A stretch of 64,000 nt of DNA from Trogon surrucura (lineage: Eukaryota > Chordata > Aves > Trogoniformes > Trogonidae). Positions 1-12,700 of this stretch are shown here, piece after piece. Within the stretch, counting starts at the first letter, position 1, and each line of letters begins with the position of its first letter. Position numbers and translations under genes: made by a program. The DNA is taken from NCBI GenBank assembly GCA_020746105.1, contig CM036621.1, positions 54,098,264 through 54,162,263 of the forward strand, read 5' to 3'. The notes beneath the pieces are model-generated. The model made no database searches. It was not told the origin of the DNA and saw only the letters and a program-made list of their open reading frames with translations.

Positions 1-784
1 CGTGCAACAGTGACATTATCAGAACTGCAAGTACAAAACTCTGCAGGCAAATTAAACACACGACATCTGCAAAACAAAACTGAAAACCTGCTACATTTGC
101 ACTTAAAGCCACGATACTTTGAGGTGTCAGACTTCTCAACACTGTAGTACTCACCTTCTCAACCAAACCACGTGCTTTCTTCCCCTGGAAATGTGTTGGG
201 GCTTATCTGACTTTCATGAAGTGAAACCCCTCATTGCAGGTTCCAATGAGATGTATGGGAAAAACGCGACCCTTGAAGAACAGCAGGAATACAGAGGACT
301 CCCCTGTGTTTCGACTGAGACAATACCCTAGTCTTCATGAAAGCTCCACTCTCTCTGGGAATATACTGATGAAGAAACTTAGGCACAAAGGGTAAAAATG
401 ACTTGCTAAGCTTAAAAGGTCCTATTCACTTTATCTACCAAGCACCTCAGAGCCAGGATTACATTATCGCTGTGTATCTACCTGTGTCATTTTCCAATCA
501 GTTTGCTGGGATGCTTTTTCCCTGGACTATTTCCTCCTCCATTTCCTTTAAGTTCTCTCTTCATTCATTCTCTTTCCTAACACACTCACTCTTCCCCCCT
601 CCCTGTTCCACACTCCTTTCTGATGCTCTACTGCTGCACTGCTACAGAAATACCTCTTCCTGGAGATTTCTGCTAGAGACAGCACCAAAGGAACATGTCT
701 TGGGAACCAGCACTCTCGCCTCTGAGACTCCATGCAGCAAGATGCAGCAGAGACAAGATCTCTGCAGTAGCTGAGCTACCAAAA
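1..784. other. PARD3B intron, left edge
   Basis: Unique-looking intron sequence with a pyrimidine-rich stretch at about 530-625. No exon, repeat or regulatory motif that I can support. Confidence 0.6.
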
Positions 785-1724
785 ATCACAGAATCACAGA
801 ATGTTAGAGGTTGGAAGGGACCTCAAAGATCATCTAGTCCAACCCCCCCGCCAGAGCAGGATCACCTACAGTAGAGCGCACAGGAACACGTCCAGGCGGG
901 TTCCAAAGAAGGAGATTCCACAACCTCCCTGGGCAGCCTGTGCCAGCGCTCTGTCACCCTCACAGTAAAAAAGTTTTTCCCCATATTTTTATGGAACCTC
1001 CTGTGTTCCAGCTTCCACCCATTGCCCCTTGTCCTGACAGCGGACGCTGCTGAAAAGAGCCTGGCTCCATCCCCCTGACATTCCCCCTTGACATATTTAG
1101 AAACATTAATGAGGTCACCCCTCAGCCTCCTCTTCTCCAAGCTAAAGAGACCCAGCTCCTTCAGCCTTTCCTCATAAGGGAGATGCTCCACTCCCTTCAC
1201 CATCTTTGTAGCTCTGCGTTGGACTCTCTCAAGCAGCTCCCTGTCCTTTTTGAACTGAGGGGCCCAGAACTGGACACAATATTCCAGATGTGGCCTCACC
1301 AGGGCAGAGTAGAGGGGCAGGAGGACCTCTCTTGACCTACTTGCTACTCCCCTTCTAATACACCCCAGGATGCCATTGGCCTTCTTGGCCACGAGGGCAC
1401 AGTGCTGGCTCATGGGCATCCTGCTGTCCACTAGAACCCCCAGGTCCCTTTCCCCTGCGCTGCTCTCCAGCAGGGCAGTCCCCAACCTGTACTGGCACAT
1501 TGGGTTATTCTTTCCCAAGTGCAAAACTCTGCACTTGCCCTTGTTGAACTTCATAAGATTTCTCCCCGCCCAGCCCTCCAGCCTGTCGAGGTCTCTCTGA
1601 ATGGCTGCACAGCCTTCTGGTGTGTCAACCACTCCTCCCAATTTCGTATCATCAGCAAACTTGCTGACAACATTCTCTAATCCCTCATCCAGATCATTGA
1701 TAAATATATTGAAAAGCACCGGCC
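785..1724 (-). mobile_element. CR1 LINE 3' fragment (reverse transcriptase core to 3' end)
   Basis: This 940-bp CR1 fragment lies on the minus strand. Its 3' terminus is at the low-coordinate end, where CACAGAAT repeats (complement of ATTCTGTG) begin at 785. Homology stops at 1724, just inside the motif B/C region, giving a simple 5' truncation. The minus strand holds a 285-codon frame (862-1719) with [19 protein letters not shown], the [10 protein letters not shown] segment and [15 protein letters not shown] deletion of about 10 bases near 890-905 shifts the frame, so the C-terminus reads [12 protein letters not shown] instead of the expected [13 protein letters not shown]. It is very similar to the copy at 46945-49700 and probably the same subfamily. 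Confidence 0.96.
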
Positions 1725-4700
1725 TTCATACTTTCTCTGAGGGATGCATTAGCCTATATCTGAGCTCTGCACTGCTCAGGGCGCTTGAGAAACATTGAAC
1801 TAAGAGATAGTACACAGAGAAGAATGACAGACTTGTAGAGACGGTTTTTAAACAGGAAGGGAAGGTTGTAAAGGCAAAGAGAAAAACTCAGACAACTTGT
1901 TTTCAGGTTCTGCAATGAACTTCTAAGTTAAAGCATCACAAAATCCGCCCCTGCATCTCTACTACAGCTGACACTTTTACAAAGCAGTACCATTCAAAAC
2001 AATGCCAAAATACGTTTTGGCTTAATAAATAATAGATGGTTTTGCATTTTGAAACTGTCAAAATCAGTCCTTCTGATAAATAATACCTTCCCTCCCTGGC
2101 CTTGGCTATTGTACATTACTAATTAGACATAGTAGTTTGTAGTTAACGTCCTTCCCTGCAGATTTATTATTCGCTTGTATATTCTTTTCAGTAGAATTGT
2201 GCTAATGGTAAGGTCTGCTGGAGGCCAAGTGCATGAAGCCGCTGGGAGGAGAAATCTGTTTGCCTGTCAAAACAGTGGCTATCAATTAGAACTGTAAATG
2301 TGATTCCTTTAAGTGTCTTGGATAGTAGCAGAAGTTTCCAGTGATGGATTAGGGGGCTGAATCACTTTCATATTGTACTAAAAGAAGCTTTCAGACAAAC
2401 AGTTGTCCACATGAAACAAATTCACCACTATTTTTGAGCGAGCCCAGAAGATCCAGCCTGACCTGCCAAGACTCCCTTTGCTATTTTCTCAGAAACCCCA
2501 GCTTTAGAGCATTCTCTGTGGCATACTGACAAAACCAACACTAGATTTTTCTGTGGTTTTCTTAGGAAAACTTGGGTTAGGATAGCCATAGCAACAGGAG
2601 AAAAACCAATGAAGCTGCTGAAAGACACGATGCATTAGAAAGAACCAGTGAGACGATGCAATTCCACTGTTCACTGATTTGGGATGCAGCCCTGGCACAC
2701 AGATAGCAATCTTCTCTTTGATACAAGCACCCACCTCTCATTAGCATCAGTAAGAGTTGTGTGGACATACTGATGGGAATATGTTCCCCCGTATTTTGCA
2801 GGAAATTAACACCACTCACTTGGGGACTGAAGGAGGCACTGTCTGTCACTCTCAGGCAGTCTCTCTGCCAGTTAATTAAGCAAAAACCCCTGCCACAAAT
2901 CTCAGGAGGAAGCTCTTCCCTGTTCTCCTCAGCACAGCAAAACTGACACGAAGCAAAATGTCAGGAGAAGGAGCTGTGAAGCAGTGATGCTCAAGGAAGA
3001 TGAACTTCAAGCCTGCCTTTGCCAAGATCTCTTGCCACTAGATTTTTGTGGATTTTGAAAACAGTTATTAGAAATCAAATTGATTAGCTATAGCTAAATT
3101 TAAGCTTTAAGAACGATTTAAGAAAGTATTTTCAACTCATACAGTGTGGCTTTTGGTTACTGGTTATTTTTAGCAGAGGTAATCCTAGACGGTATGTACA
3201 AAAACAAGCCTGCAAGACTGCTAACCCTCCAGGACTCCACCGCTAATTTCATGCCAAGAGAATGACTAACCAATGCAGGAAAAAGCAAACGACTCCACCA
3301 CACTCACAAAATGTGGCTTTGGCAGCTGAAGGACGAGGGTTCAGGATGGGGAAGGTTTCATCCAGTTGCAACACAATAGACTCTCTCATCAAACCGGGAA
3401 ACTAGACCCAATGTGTTAAAAACCTTTCCTCAGTGCCACTTTAGAAATGAAGAACAAATATCGAACTAAGTGACTGAAATTTTTAGTCAATTACATGAAC
3501 TACACATCTCTGTCGTATCTGCTTGCGATAGTATTGCTCCTTAACTATGCGCCAGAAACCTTCTTTATAAGGTCTCAGTGAAGACCTGACAATCGCTTCT
3601 GTTTCCTGAATCTTAAAAGCAGTAATTCTGGAGCAATCAGATAGAGAAATACATTTTACTGGATAAGGTCAGAGAAAATTGCTACAATAGTACTTAAACC
3701 CATGAAGTACTTTTATTTTGCTGGCTATTACAACCACGTAGCTTGAAGTTGCACAAACAACATAAACAGCCCAGATTCTCCAAAAATTTCTTCTCCTTTC
3801 ATATTTCTTGCCTTTCACACATTGACTCCCCACCACAGATGTTTATACACCATTTGTTATTGGTGTTTATATTGCCAGCCTGCTAATTTTTGCGTGATAA
3901 TGTAGGAAAAAAAGTCTCCCTGCTTTCTTGTTTGGATACAGCGACGCTTTGTTCACCACACAAAGACTTTGACATCTTTTCTCACTGCTCCCACAGCTCC
4001 ATGTCCTAAGGTTATACTCACTCACCAACTAGTTGTAATGCTAAACCATCGGCACTAATTTTACCTAGTGACTAAAATGAGCACCAATACCCCACAAATT
4101 CTGCACATTGTCATCTCAGTATAAAAAAGTTAGTCTGAAAAAGAACTTAATCATGAGGGCGATAAAACAAATGTTAAATTCAAAGCCCATAACAGCATGG
4201 AAGGCTGAAGAACACAGATGAAGTCTGTCACTAATTTCACTAAAATTTCTGCCACAGGAGCTGACAGAAGAAAACAGTATCATTGCACGAAGGAAAACAA
4301 AATGGTGTTGGTAAAAACCCCACGGTGTGTAGTCAATCAATTAACTAATTTTTATTTCCAAACTGTGCCTGATTCAACCATAATTTCTCTTAAATGTATC
4401 AGACATTAGACACTGTCTACCAAATAACTTGCAGGGAAATACTGTCATTTACAGGTTACCCATGAATTGAACAGGATCAGTATTCATTACAGCAATCATT
4501 CTGCTTATGCATCATTAACTGCAACTGGTCACTTGTTTCTATATCTTAACTTGATAAACTATTGTTTGAAAACTACCTTCAGAAGCAGAGGGAAGGAGAA
4601 TCCACTCCGCACTTCTTGAAAAACATGTTTTGGCTAAGGGCCCAACAATTTATTACTTAAAAAAATCCCCAAAACTGCATGAACACAAATTTCACCAGGA

Positions 4701-7700
4701 GTGCTCACAGTTGATGAATTACGTTTAGCTGTAAAACAAACTAGAGACCTGACCATGACACAACCTAAGCATCTGCATTTCCATTTCTTTGGCTGGATCC
4801 TTGATCTGGTATCATGGGAAAGAGTGAAAAGAGGGCCTAATTTTATCAACTACATACCACTCATTATTTGATCTCTCTATAGCACTACTTCTTTAGATTT
4901 ATTAGATACAACATTGAAAACAGTTTTTTTGTTGTGATGACTGTGTTGTCTTTGTCCTCTCATATTACTGTTGTGCATCTACAGAACGGCACCAAAATTG
5001 TACAGAATCTTAAATGAACCCGCATTATTGATATATAGTGCCACAATGGTGCTATTTTGCCATGGTCTTATAACTAAAAAGGCCAGCTGCCTGGCCTCAA
5101 TTTTTGCTTCTCATGTGGGGAAACGAAACTCTTTTACCCCTTTCCCTCCACTCATACAATTTCCTGCCATCTTCTGCCTCACTTGTAAATACCTGTTCAC
5201 TTGTACAACTGTCTTTTTTTCCAGCTGCTGCTGGATAAACAAGCATAACTATAAATCTAGACCAGTGATCCTCAGAAAAAAAAGCAGCAACAGGATATAG
5301 GAATGTAAAGCAGAAATCATGGTCAAAAATCTAAGGTCCTGAATTTCAATAATTGGAAAGTTGCACATCTGCAAAAAACATTGCCCCAAGTCCACTCACA
5401 ACAGCTGGAATTAACAACTACATCTTTCGTGCTGTTAGACATAATTCCTCCAGCAATTAGCTGGCATATTCTCTAAAGAAGTAGAGTAGTAAAAGCCACT
5501 TAATGCCCTAGGGCTGCAATTGGAAATCTTTAACAAAAATTGCTAGTATTTAGTAGATAGGTTGAGATTTGGTTCCAAACAGGGTGTTTCTATGTTATGC
5601 AGAGGATAGTGAGAATTTTGTCTTATATAACGTGGCTAGTACTGTCTGAAACTGAAATGAAAAGGGAAAGGTAAAGAAATGGAGATACCTAAAGGTTTTT
5701 AGCTTGCTAACGAAATATTCAGAAGGTGGAATGGAGAGTCTGAGAAGCAAAATGCCTGGACAAGGGAAGAAAGTAAACAACAGATTTAACTGCACTAAGG
5801 TGCACAGTATTTGCTTTTTGTCATTTTGAATACAGAAGAACTCAGATGTGATATTTAGGCTTAAGGAAAAAAAGACAAGGAAATTATACATGTGAGACAA
5901 GCAAACATCAAATATTTGTGTGACTGCTGTTGTGGAGGAAGATCGCTGGGGAAAACACTAGTAGCAAGACGGATGCCTGATATCACTAACATCTGTGCAT
6001 TAAACATCTTGACCTGCAAGTTAATTTTGTTTCTGTTAACTATACTTTTTAAAAACATTGAATAGACACCACATTCCGATTTGTCTTATGAGCACAACTA
6101 CTCAAAAAACCCAAATATACACAGAGGCCTGAACAACATCTCACGTGGGAAATCTCTTCTCTTTCCAGTAGTTGGGACTCCTGAATTTAAGCACGGCCTA
6201 AGAGACAGAGCACAGGCTTTCCCTGTCCTTGTGGTTCCAATCACAGCACGTGCGAAGGAATTTTCATTTCCCTGAGGCAGGGCCAAAGGATAAAAAGGTC
6301 TATTTCATTCTAACTCATCTTTTTAATTCCCCCAGTATATGCAGTGTTTACCACTTTACAGAACAGCTGCTTGGAACAAATGCAAACACTGTGTTTGTCC
6401 TGTGGCATTCAAATTATTGCACCAATGAAACTCCATGTCTCCTTTCAACAAAAGAACATATTTCTGAGATGTATTATTTTCCCAAATATCAAACACAGAG
6501 AGAAAATTCATTGAAAATAATCTCAATGCAACTTCATCAAGACATGGAAAAGTCGTTCTAAAAGGAAAACCATCAAGATAAATAAGGAAAGGCCTCTCAT
6601 CATCATTAAGTAGTAACTTAAGCACAGGAATAAACTTATTCAGATCACTTATGCTATTAATGACCTAATTTTTTGAACCAACCTTCATCATATCCCTTGA
6701 TGTTCCAAAAATAAAGCAAGTTTTTAGACCCCTTCTCTCCTGAATCACAAACCTTTTGGAGAAACTGGTGTGTTCCTTCTTATCCCTAACCCTAAATTGG
6801 GACCCAAAAATAACTCCGCAACCCTTATTCACAAGATGAAGAATTGTAAGTTCCACCTTGAATTCCTTTTATTACCAGCCTTCACGTTAGTCTCCGGGCC
6901 CTTCAAAAGCCAGCAAGAAGCTCCATTCTTTGAGCTCCCCTTTCAGACCCAAACCATAATCTATTACTAAAACTGTCTCACCTAACCCTTTGCCATGTCT
7001 AAGCCACATCACTGCAGCACATCCTTGTCCCTGTACAGCACCTGTAGAAGTCGGCTGGCAGAGAGTTGAGCTCATTTGCTCACCCTCTTCCCACACATGC
7101 CCTTCAGCCTATTGGCAACTGTTCCAGCCTGGGAGCGTGGCACTCCACCAGAATGCTTTTTATACTTGATACCTGTTCAGCACGCTAAGATCAGCTGCGA
7201 TCCTCCACTTTGAGACTGACTAGAATATTTTTGTACTTGAAGAATATTTTCTTTGTATTTTTGTGTATGTAGTAGAAGATACAGAGAGTGGAGAAGAGAG
7301 AGCTGAAGTAGATTGATACTACAGTCCAAAAGTAGTTGATAATGACCACGAAGAGGTTCAAAGCTTTCTAAAATTTTGTGAGATGAACAACATAAACAAG
7401 GTAAGTGCTTTAGAACAGCATTAATTTTAAAAGTACAAGCCGTCCTCTTATTTCCTGTAAAGTCTTCAAACACCAAAACAGAAAGGAGGATGAGGTCAGT
7501 GGAACAGCTGAGTGTTAAATAAGAACTATTCTGACTTCTTTCAGAAACTCATGTAAACTGTGTGATCTCTCCACTGTACCATCTGAACAAAAGTTTATTA
7601 ATCCCTGTAAATAAGTTAGTGTATCAATTTCTATGACTCTCTAAAGCTCATTAAAGCCTGCAAAGCTAAGGAAAAAAATGGTACTTCCAACAGGCTTTTG

Positions 7701-10700
7701 CCACAGGTGTGTAACATGCCCCTCTTCCCACCCTTTCTTAATTTTGCTTGCACAGGGTGATTTCCAAAAGCACAAAAAGTCTGGCCTCCCCAAAGCTGCA
7801 GAAGCTCTCAGTTCTCTCCCACTGCCCCATACGCTTTTTAAACTTTAGCACAAAGCAAGAATGAATTTTCTCCTGCAACATCTCTAGAAAAAGGTTTATT
7901 AAGATAACAGTGGCACTTCTGAACTGGAATGAATAGGATCCTATAGCAACAGATTCTTCTGTACTTGGGAAGAAGCCTCATCAGCAAAGCAGCAAAAAAA
8001 GACAAGAAGGCGTGACAGAAACTTCTTTAGCTGCCTGGATCCTGACGGCTCTGAATTCCTCCTGATTCTGCCCGTCACCCTCTCCCAGAACAAATTAAAA
8101 CCAAAAAAGAAAACTCAACACTGCTGCTGTGCACACCAAGGTTCAGCAAGCCTGATCACCTGAAGAACGTGACAGCCCATAGGGTTAGGAGAGAGACAAA
8201 GCCTAGAGCATTTTTGGAATGTGGCAGCAAAAGGGCTGTCAAGGAAGTGGCAGGCTGCAAACAGAATTTTTCCCTGAGAACCTGTTCTTCTGGGCAAAGG
8301 TTGGAGGTCTTAGGCTAAAGCTAAGGTTGAAGTAATAAGCTGTACTAGCTACTACGACATTAACGATTTTTCAGCTATGTGTCTCAATACTGATAAAAGT
8401 TATTTCCATCCACCTCTTTATCAACAAAAAACAAGTCAGTATTGGAACAAGTGAAACTAAAATCAGAATAAACACAACTATTTTGATCTGACATTAATTG
8501 TATAGTAGGCTTGTTTTGTGCAATGTGCAAATTGTGCATGCTATAGCTGAAGTGACTATTATATAGTCAGAACTTTTTGTCCCCACCTACTTCAAGAAAG
8601 AATTAGAACTTCTCACAACTGAACTCTTTAAAAAGCCCCACACATGCAAGACCGCATCTTATACACATTGAAGAAGGATGTTGCAAGGCTGCTGCCCAAT
8701 TTTCTTTTTCAGCATCCCTCTCTCCTGGGCAGAACGTATTCACAGTGGAAATGCTATCAACTTCACTTTTATTCAATGCCAAAAATGTACCTACATAAAC
8801 CTAGAAGTCCATAATACTCTGATAATGAAGCAAGGCAGGCAGGCTTGACTATATCCTATAAATCCACCCTAGCCAGTATTTTTTTCCTGTTCTTAACTCA
8901 TTGGCAGTGTAGATTTTTCAAACGCTGCAGAGAATCAGCTGCAGTTGGAAAAAGGGGATGATCAGCACTAGCCACTGCTAGGGATCTCTGTCCCAGTGTT
9001 GTCCCTGGAACATATTCCTTCCAGCTGCCTCCAATATCACTCTGCTTTGCCACTGCTACAGCTGAAAAAAAGATCAAAATCAATCCACCCAGATCTTTCC
9101 CATCCCTATAATCCCAGTATTAACCCCTTTGTTGGCTCTACAGTTAATAATACTTGTGAGTTCCTCTAAGTAATTTGAAGCTTGCATTAGGTACTTAACA
9201 CTCCCCTCAAAAGACTGAAACGACTGACTGCCTGACGTGGATCTCAAGCCATTCTGCGCAGCTCCAACCAACACGTGGCTCAGCACTCAAAAAATTGCGG
9301 CTGGCGCAGCAGCACTTGCACAAGTGTGAGCAACCCCAGGAGAGCAAGGCTGCCTGCCAAGCACCCGGTGCCACTGCAGCCACCGACCAGTGCTCTCCGC
9401 TCCAAAGCACAGCAGCACACAGCCTGGCACCTTGAACCAAGTGCACACACAGCCCAGACACAAATATACCCCTTCTCAACTCCCTTCTGAAATAAAACCA
9501 AAATAAAACCAAGCCCAAAGCAGGCTCTGGGGAGAATATAACTAGGAAGCTATCACTTACAATGTCAGAAACAAACGAAAAGGCTAGCTTCTAAACCACC
9601 ATTCTTATCTCTTAGGTAGCATCCGGTACACAGGGAAGGATGGTAAAGACTGGTTTAGGAATCTAAAGAGTTACTCACTTCCACCTTCCTAATTAAAAGT
9701 CAGTTGGTGATTACTGAAATTACAATCTCCTCTGACCCTCACAGATGCAGAACACAGTAAGGTAAGAGAAGCAGGAGGAGTGGGAAACGAGCCAAACTGT
9801 TCTCCCTGGCTGGAGGTGCCACAGGAGACCTCTCCTGACTTTCTCCAGCCAGGCTCCCAGCACCACGGCACAGGGCAGCCAGCCACCTAGGAACCAGGGC
9901 CCTCCCTGGGGAGGAACTGGCAATTTTCTCAGGTACGTATGTAAATGTTTGCCTACTTAGCTATAAATATATTTAAATATGCACATAATCATATCCATAT
10001 GTAAATACCCCGTATTTTGCAATACACACCTATTTAAGTATGTACATACCTAAATAAGAATTCTAAAAGTAGGCAACTAACTTCTCTCCTTCTCTATCAA
10101 ATCAATGTGGGCCCAACCCAATTCCTGACAAAACAAACAGGAATTTGTAAATCGTCTTCACTGAGCATTAGATTAGGCCTCAGAAGTCCCCTCTGGCTCG
10201 CTCCTGTACATACACTATCAAAATTCTCTAACAGTTTAATATTTCCTGAGGCCACATATTACAATGATCAGTTCAGACAAGGGAATATCAGGACACAGAG
10301 GCCTTGTGAGAAGAGAGGTCTGGGAGCTCCAAGCTAGTGAGAGAGCAGAGACTTCCTCCTGTGCTCCTTTCAGCACGTACTTTTTCATCAGATAAATATA
10401 AATAAGTAGTACAGCAGTTGTTTAGTGAGCAGCTTAGGGACATATTGTTCCCACTGTCCTAATTTTCCTGACACAATTGGTAAATTTAGACATCTAATTA
10501 ACAGTCTGTGCCATTTATCAGGCTACTTGTTGCTTTTTTTTTATTATTTTTAAGGCCGTCAATTAAGCTTTCCATACATTAGACACATTCTCCATCTCCA
10601 GACTGAGTCCCAGGCATCTCACAGAACGATTATAAATGCCTCTAATGCATCCCCATTCTGTTTATATGGGCTTTATACAGCCCCAGGGAGATGAACTAGG

Positions 10701-11734
10701 GTCATCTCTAAAGCTAGTTTCAAAGTAATACTGTAACGCCTGCGTGTGTGGGATGAAGCAGACCAAGCAAGAGAAAGAATGGAAGAATTTACTGTTCATC
10801 TCTAAAAAGTCAGCTGGGGTACAGAGTCATCCAGTACCAGCCATATTATAAAACAGCTGTGTATTTGTTGACGTTTTCGTAATTATATTCGCAACTCTTA
10901 CTTTGTAGGTCCTGCTGTTCTAGGTTTATAAATGCACTTTTTTATCTTTGCTTATTTATCCTCTTTTGTGCTAGTAGCTCCTACCTCTTAAATAAAATTT
11001 TCCACAGTGAAATATTTAACCCTAGTAGTGACACTATTTGATGTCAAGTCCCCTTCATCATAGAAGGAGCAGAGCAAATCAAGAGTATTCAAATAGAAAA
11101 GATCTTCTACAAGTTCATTGACACATGCAGAAACAAAACCAGCTTATAATGCCATGACAGATACACAAGTTCTGTCTGCAAAGTGATGAGTCTTTTGACC
11201 AGATCAGTGCTGCAGGTCTGCACTAACATGAATCCTCTTAACAAGCACGGCATTTATTATCACTGCTTTACCAAAGAGTAACAAGTATCTAGGACATAGA
11301 GTATAATCACTCACTCCCTCTCACCATACAGGCAGGGTAAAATGGGCCTTCTAGTTTATGCTTAGTTGAAAAATGCAGCTAAGTATGTGTATGCACCAAA
11401 TTTCTGTAACATATTCCATTCTGAGAAAGGCATATGCAGTGTGAGAAACAGAAGTCTCGAGAGAAAACTAGGTTCTCTTCACCCCTGTTTACTTGCTCCT
11501 GGACCATCCAGATAATTGTCAGAGTACTACTACCAGAAGCAGGCAAGGCAAGAAAAAACTCCGAAGTATCTACCCATACCTGCTCAGATGCGAAACAATG
11601 CATTTCTTTATTCTGTCAGTAGTAACAATCCGACTAAAGCTGCAAAGCTAATTGTGGCTCATGCCATGACCACACGAAACCTGTTCACAGACATGCAGGA
11701 CACTAAAAATAAAAAACACCTGCAATGAATGTTC
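1725..11734. other. PARD3B intron between CR1 fragments
   Basis: AT-rich, non-coding sequence with only short chance frames. There are slightly GC-richer patches at about 9270-9480 and 9775-9915. An AT-rich stretch at about 10400-10700 has homeodomain-type TAATTA/ATTAG words and may be conserved. No named repeat seen. Confidence 0.6.
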
Positions 11735-12120
11735 CACAGAATCACAGAATGCTACGAGTGGGAAGGGACCTCAAAAGATCATCTAGTCCAACCCCCCTGC
11801 CAGAGCAGGATCACCTACAGTAGATCACACAGGGACGCGTTCAGGCGGGTTTTGAATGTCCCCGGAGAAGGAGACCCCACAACCTCCCTGGGCAGCCTGT
11901 GCCAGTGCTCTGTCACCCTCACAGTGAAAAAGTTTTTCCTAATGTTTTTGTGGAACCTCCTATGCTCCAGCTTGCACCTGTCACCCCTTGTTCTGTCATT
12001 GGACATCACTGAGAAGAGCTTGGCTCTGTCCTCCTGACACTCAGCCTTTACACATTTATAAACGTTCATGAGGTCACCGCTCAGTCTCCTCCAACCTAAA
12101 GAGACCCAGCTCCTTCAGCA
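11735..12120 (-). mobile_element. CR1 LINE 3' fragment (C-terminal end of ORF2)
   Basis: This is a short CR1 fragment of about 385 bp on the minus strand. It has CACAGAAT repeats at 11735-11750 and homology ending at about 12119 with GAGACCCAGCTCCTTCAGC. The remaining coding part (11815-12069) reads [47 protein letters not shown] and [12 protein letters not shown]. It is still open but more diverged than the copies at 785 and 46945. A short deletion is apparent beyond the frame, where the [13 protein letters not shown]-coding stretch is compressed. Confidence 0.95.
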
Positions 12121-12395
12121 AAAACAATTCACGACATTATGCAGTGCCAAAGAAACCTTTGTCTTACCTTTCTTTTTATATAAGGGCTTTAAATGATTAC
12201 TTTGTAGGGCGTCTTTGCTGTTTGCTTTGGCAACTTTTATGAACATAGGGTGTGCAGCCTCACACAGAACTAGAAGGAAAAATTCTGACAAAGTTTTGTA
12301 AGAGATTAAATACGTTATAGTGAAAAATCTTGCCTGGCATCAATCTAACATCAAATAAGGCAGGCCTCCACTATGACTCTCACTCAGCAACTCAC

Positions 12396-12700
12396 CTGAC
12401 TTCCCATGAAGAAGTCTGACCTTACTGTCTGTAGCTCCAGGACAGCCCAGCACTTCTGCTCTCCTGGGTCCCAGAGCCTTGGAAGGAGTCGTGGAGAGCA
12501 GCCCTCAAGCAGCCTGTGGGGAGCTGCCCCAGGGAGCCAGGAGGAAACCCACAGCCCTCTGCCTCCCTGCTCCACTGCCAGCAGCGCTGCTGCAGCCTTC
12601 TGGGAGAAGCCAGGACTTCCAGGGTCCTTGCCTCTGCGACAGCCGTCCACTTTGAGCACTCCGGGCTCTCTGGCAAACAATCTCAACGTCACGGTTGGGT
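12396..12700 (-). other. GC-rich patch ending in a consensus minus-strand splice donor
   Basis: This GC-rich stretch lies in AT-rich intron. On the minus strand it ends GTCAG then GTGAGT, a textbook donor with the junction after 12396. A possible acceptor, TTGTTTGCCAG, lies near 12673. A minus frame stays open through the block (AREPGVLKVDGC, GSPGFSQKAAAALL). It matches no PARD3B segment I know. It could be a cassette exon, a non-coding RNA exon, or chance. Confidence 0.28.

Noticed and set aside
403-774. 123-codon plus-strand frame
   Set aside because: The serine/leucine-rich translation reflects pyrimidine-rich DNA. No motifs, and it runs almost up to the CR1 end.
6784-6795. Two telomere-like CCCTAA units
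   Set aside because: Only two copies, within chance expectation. Not an interstitial telomere array.
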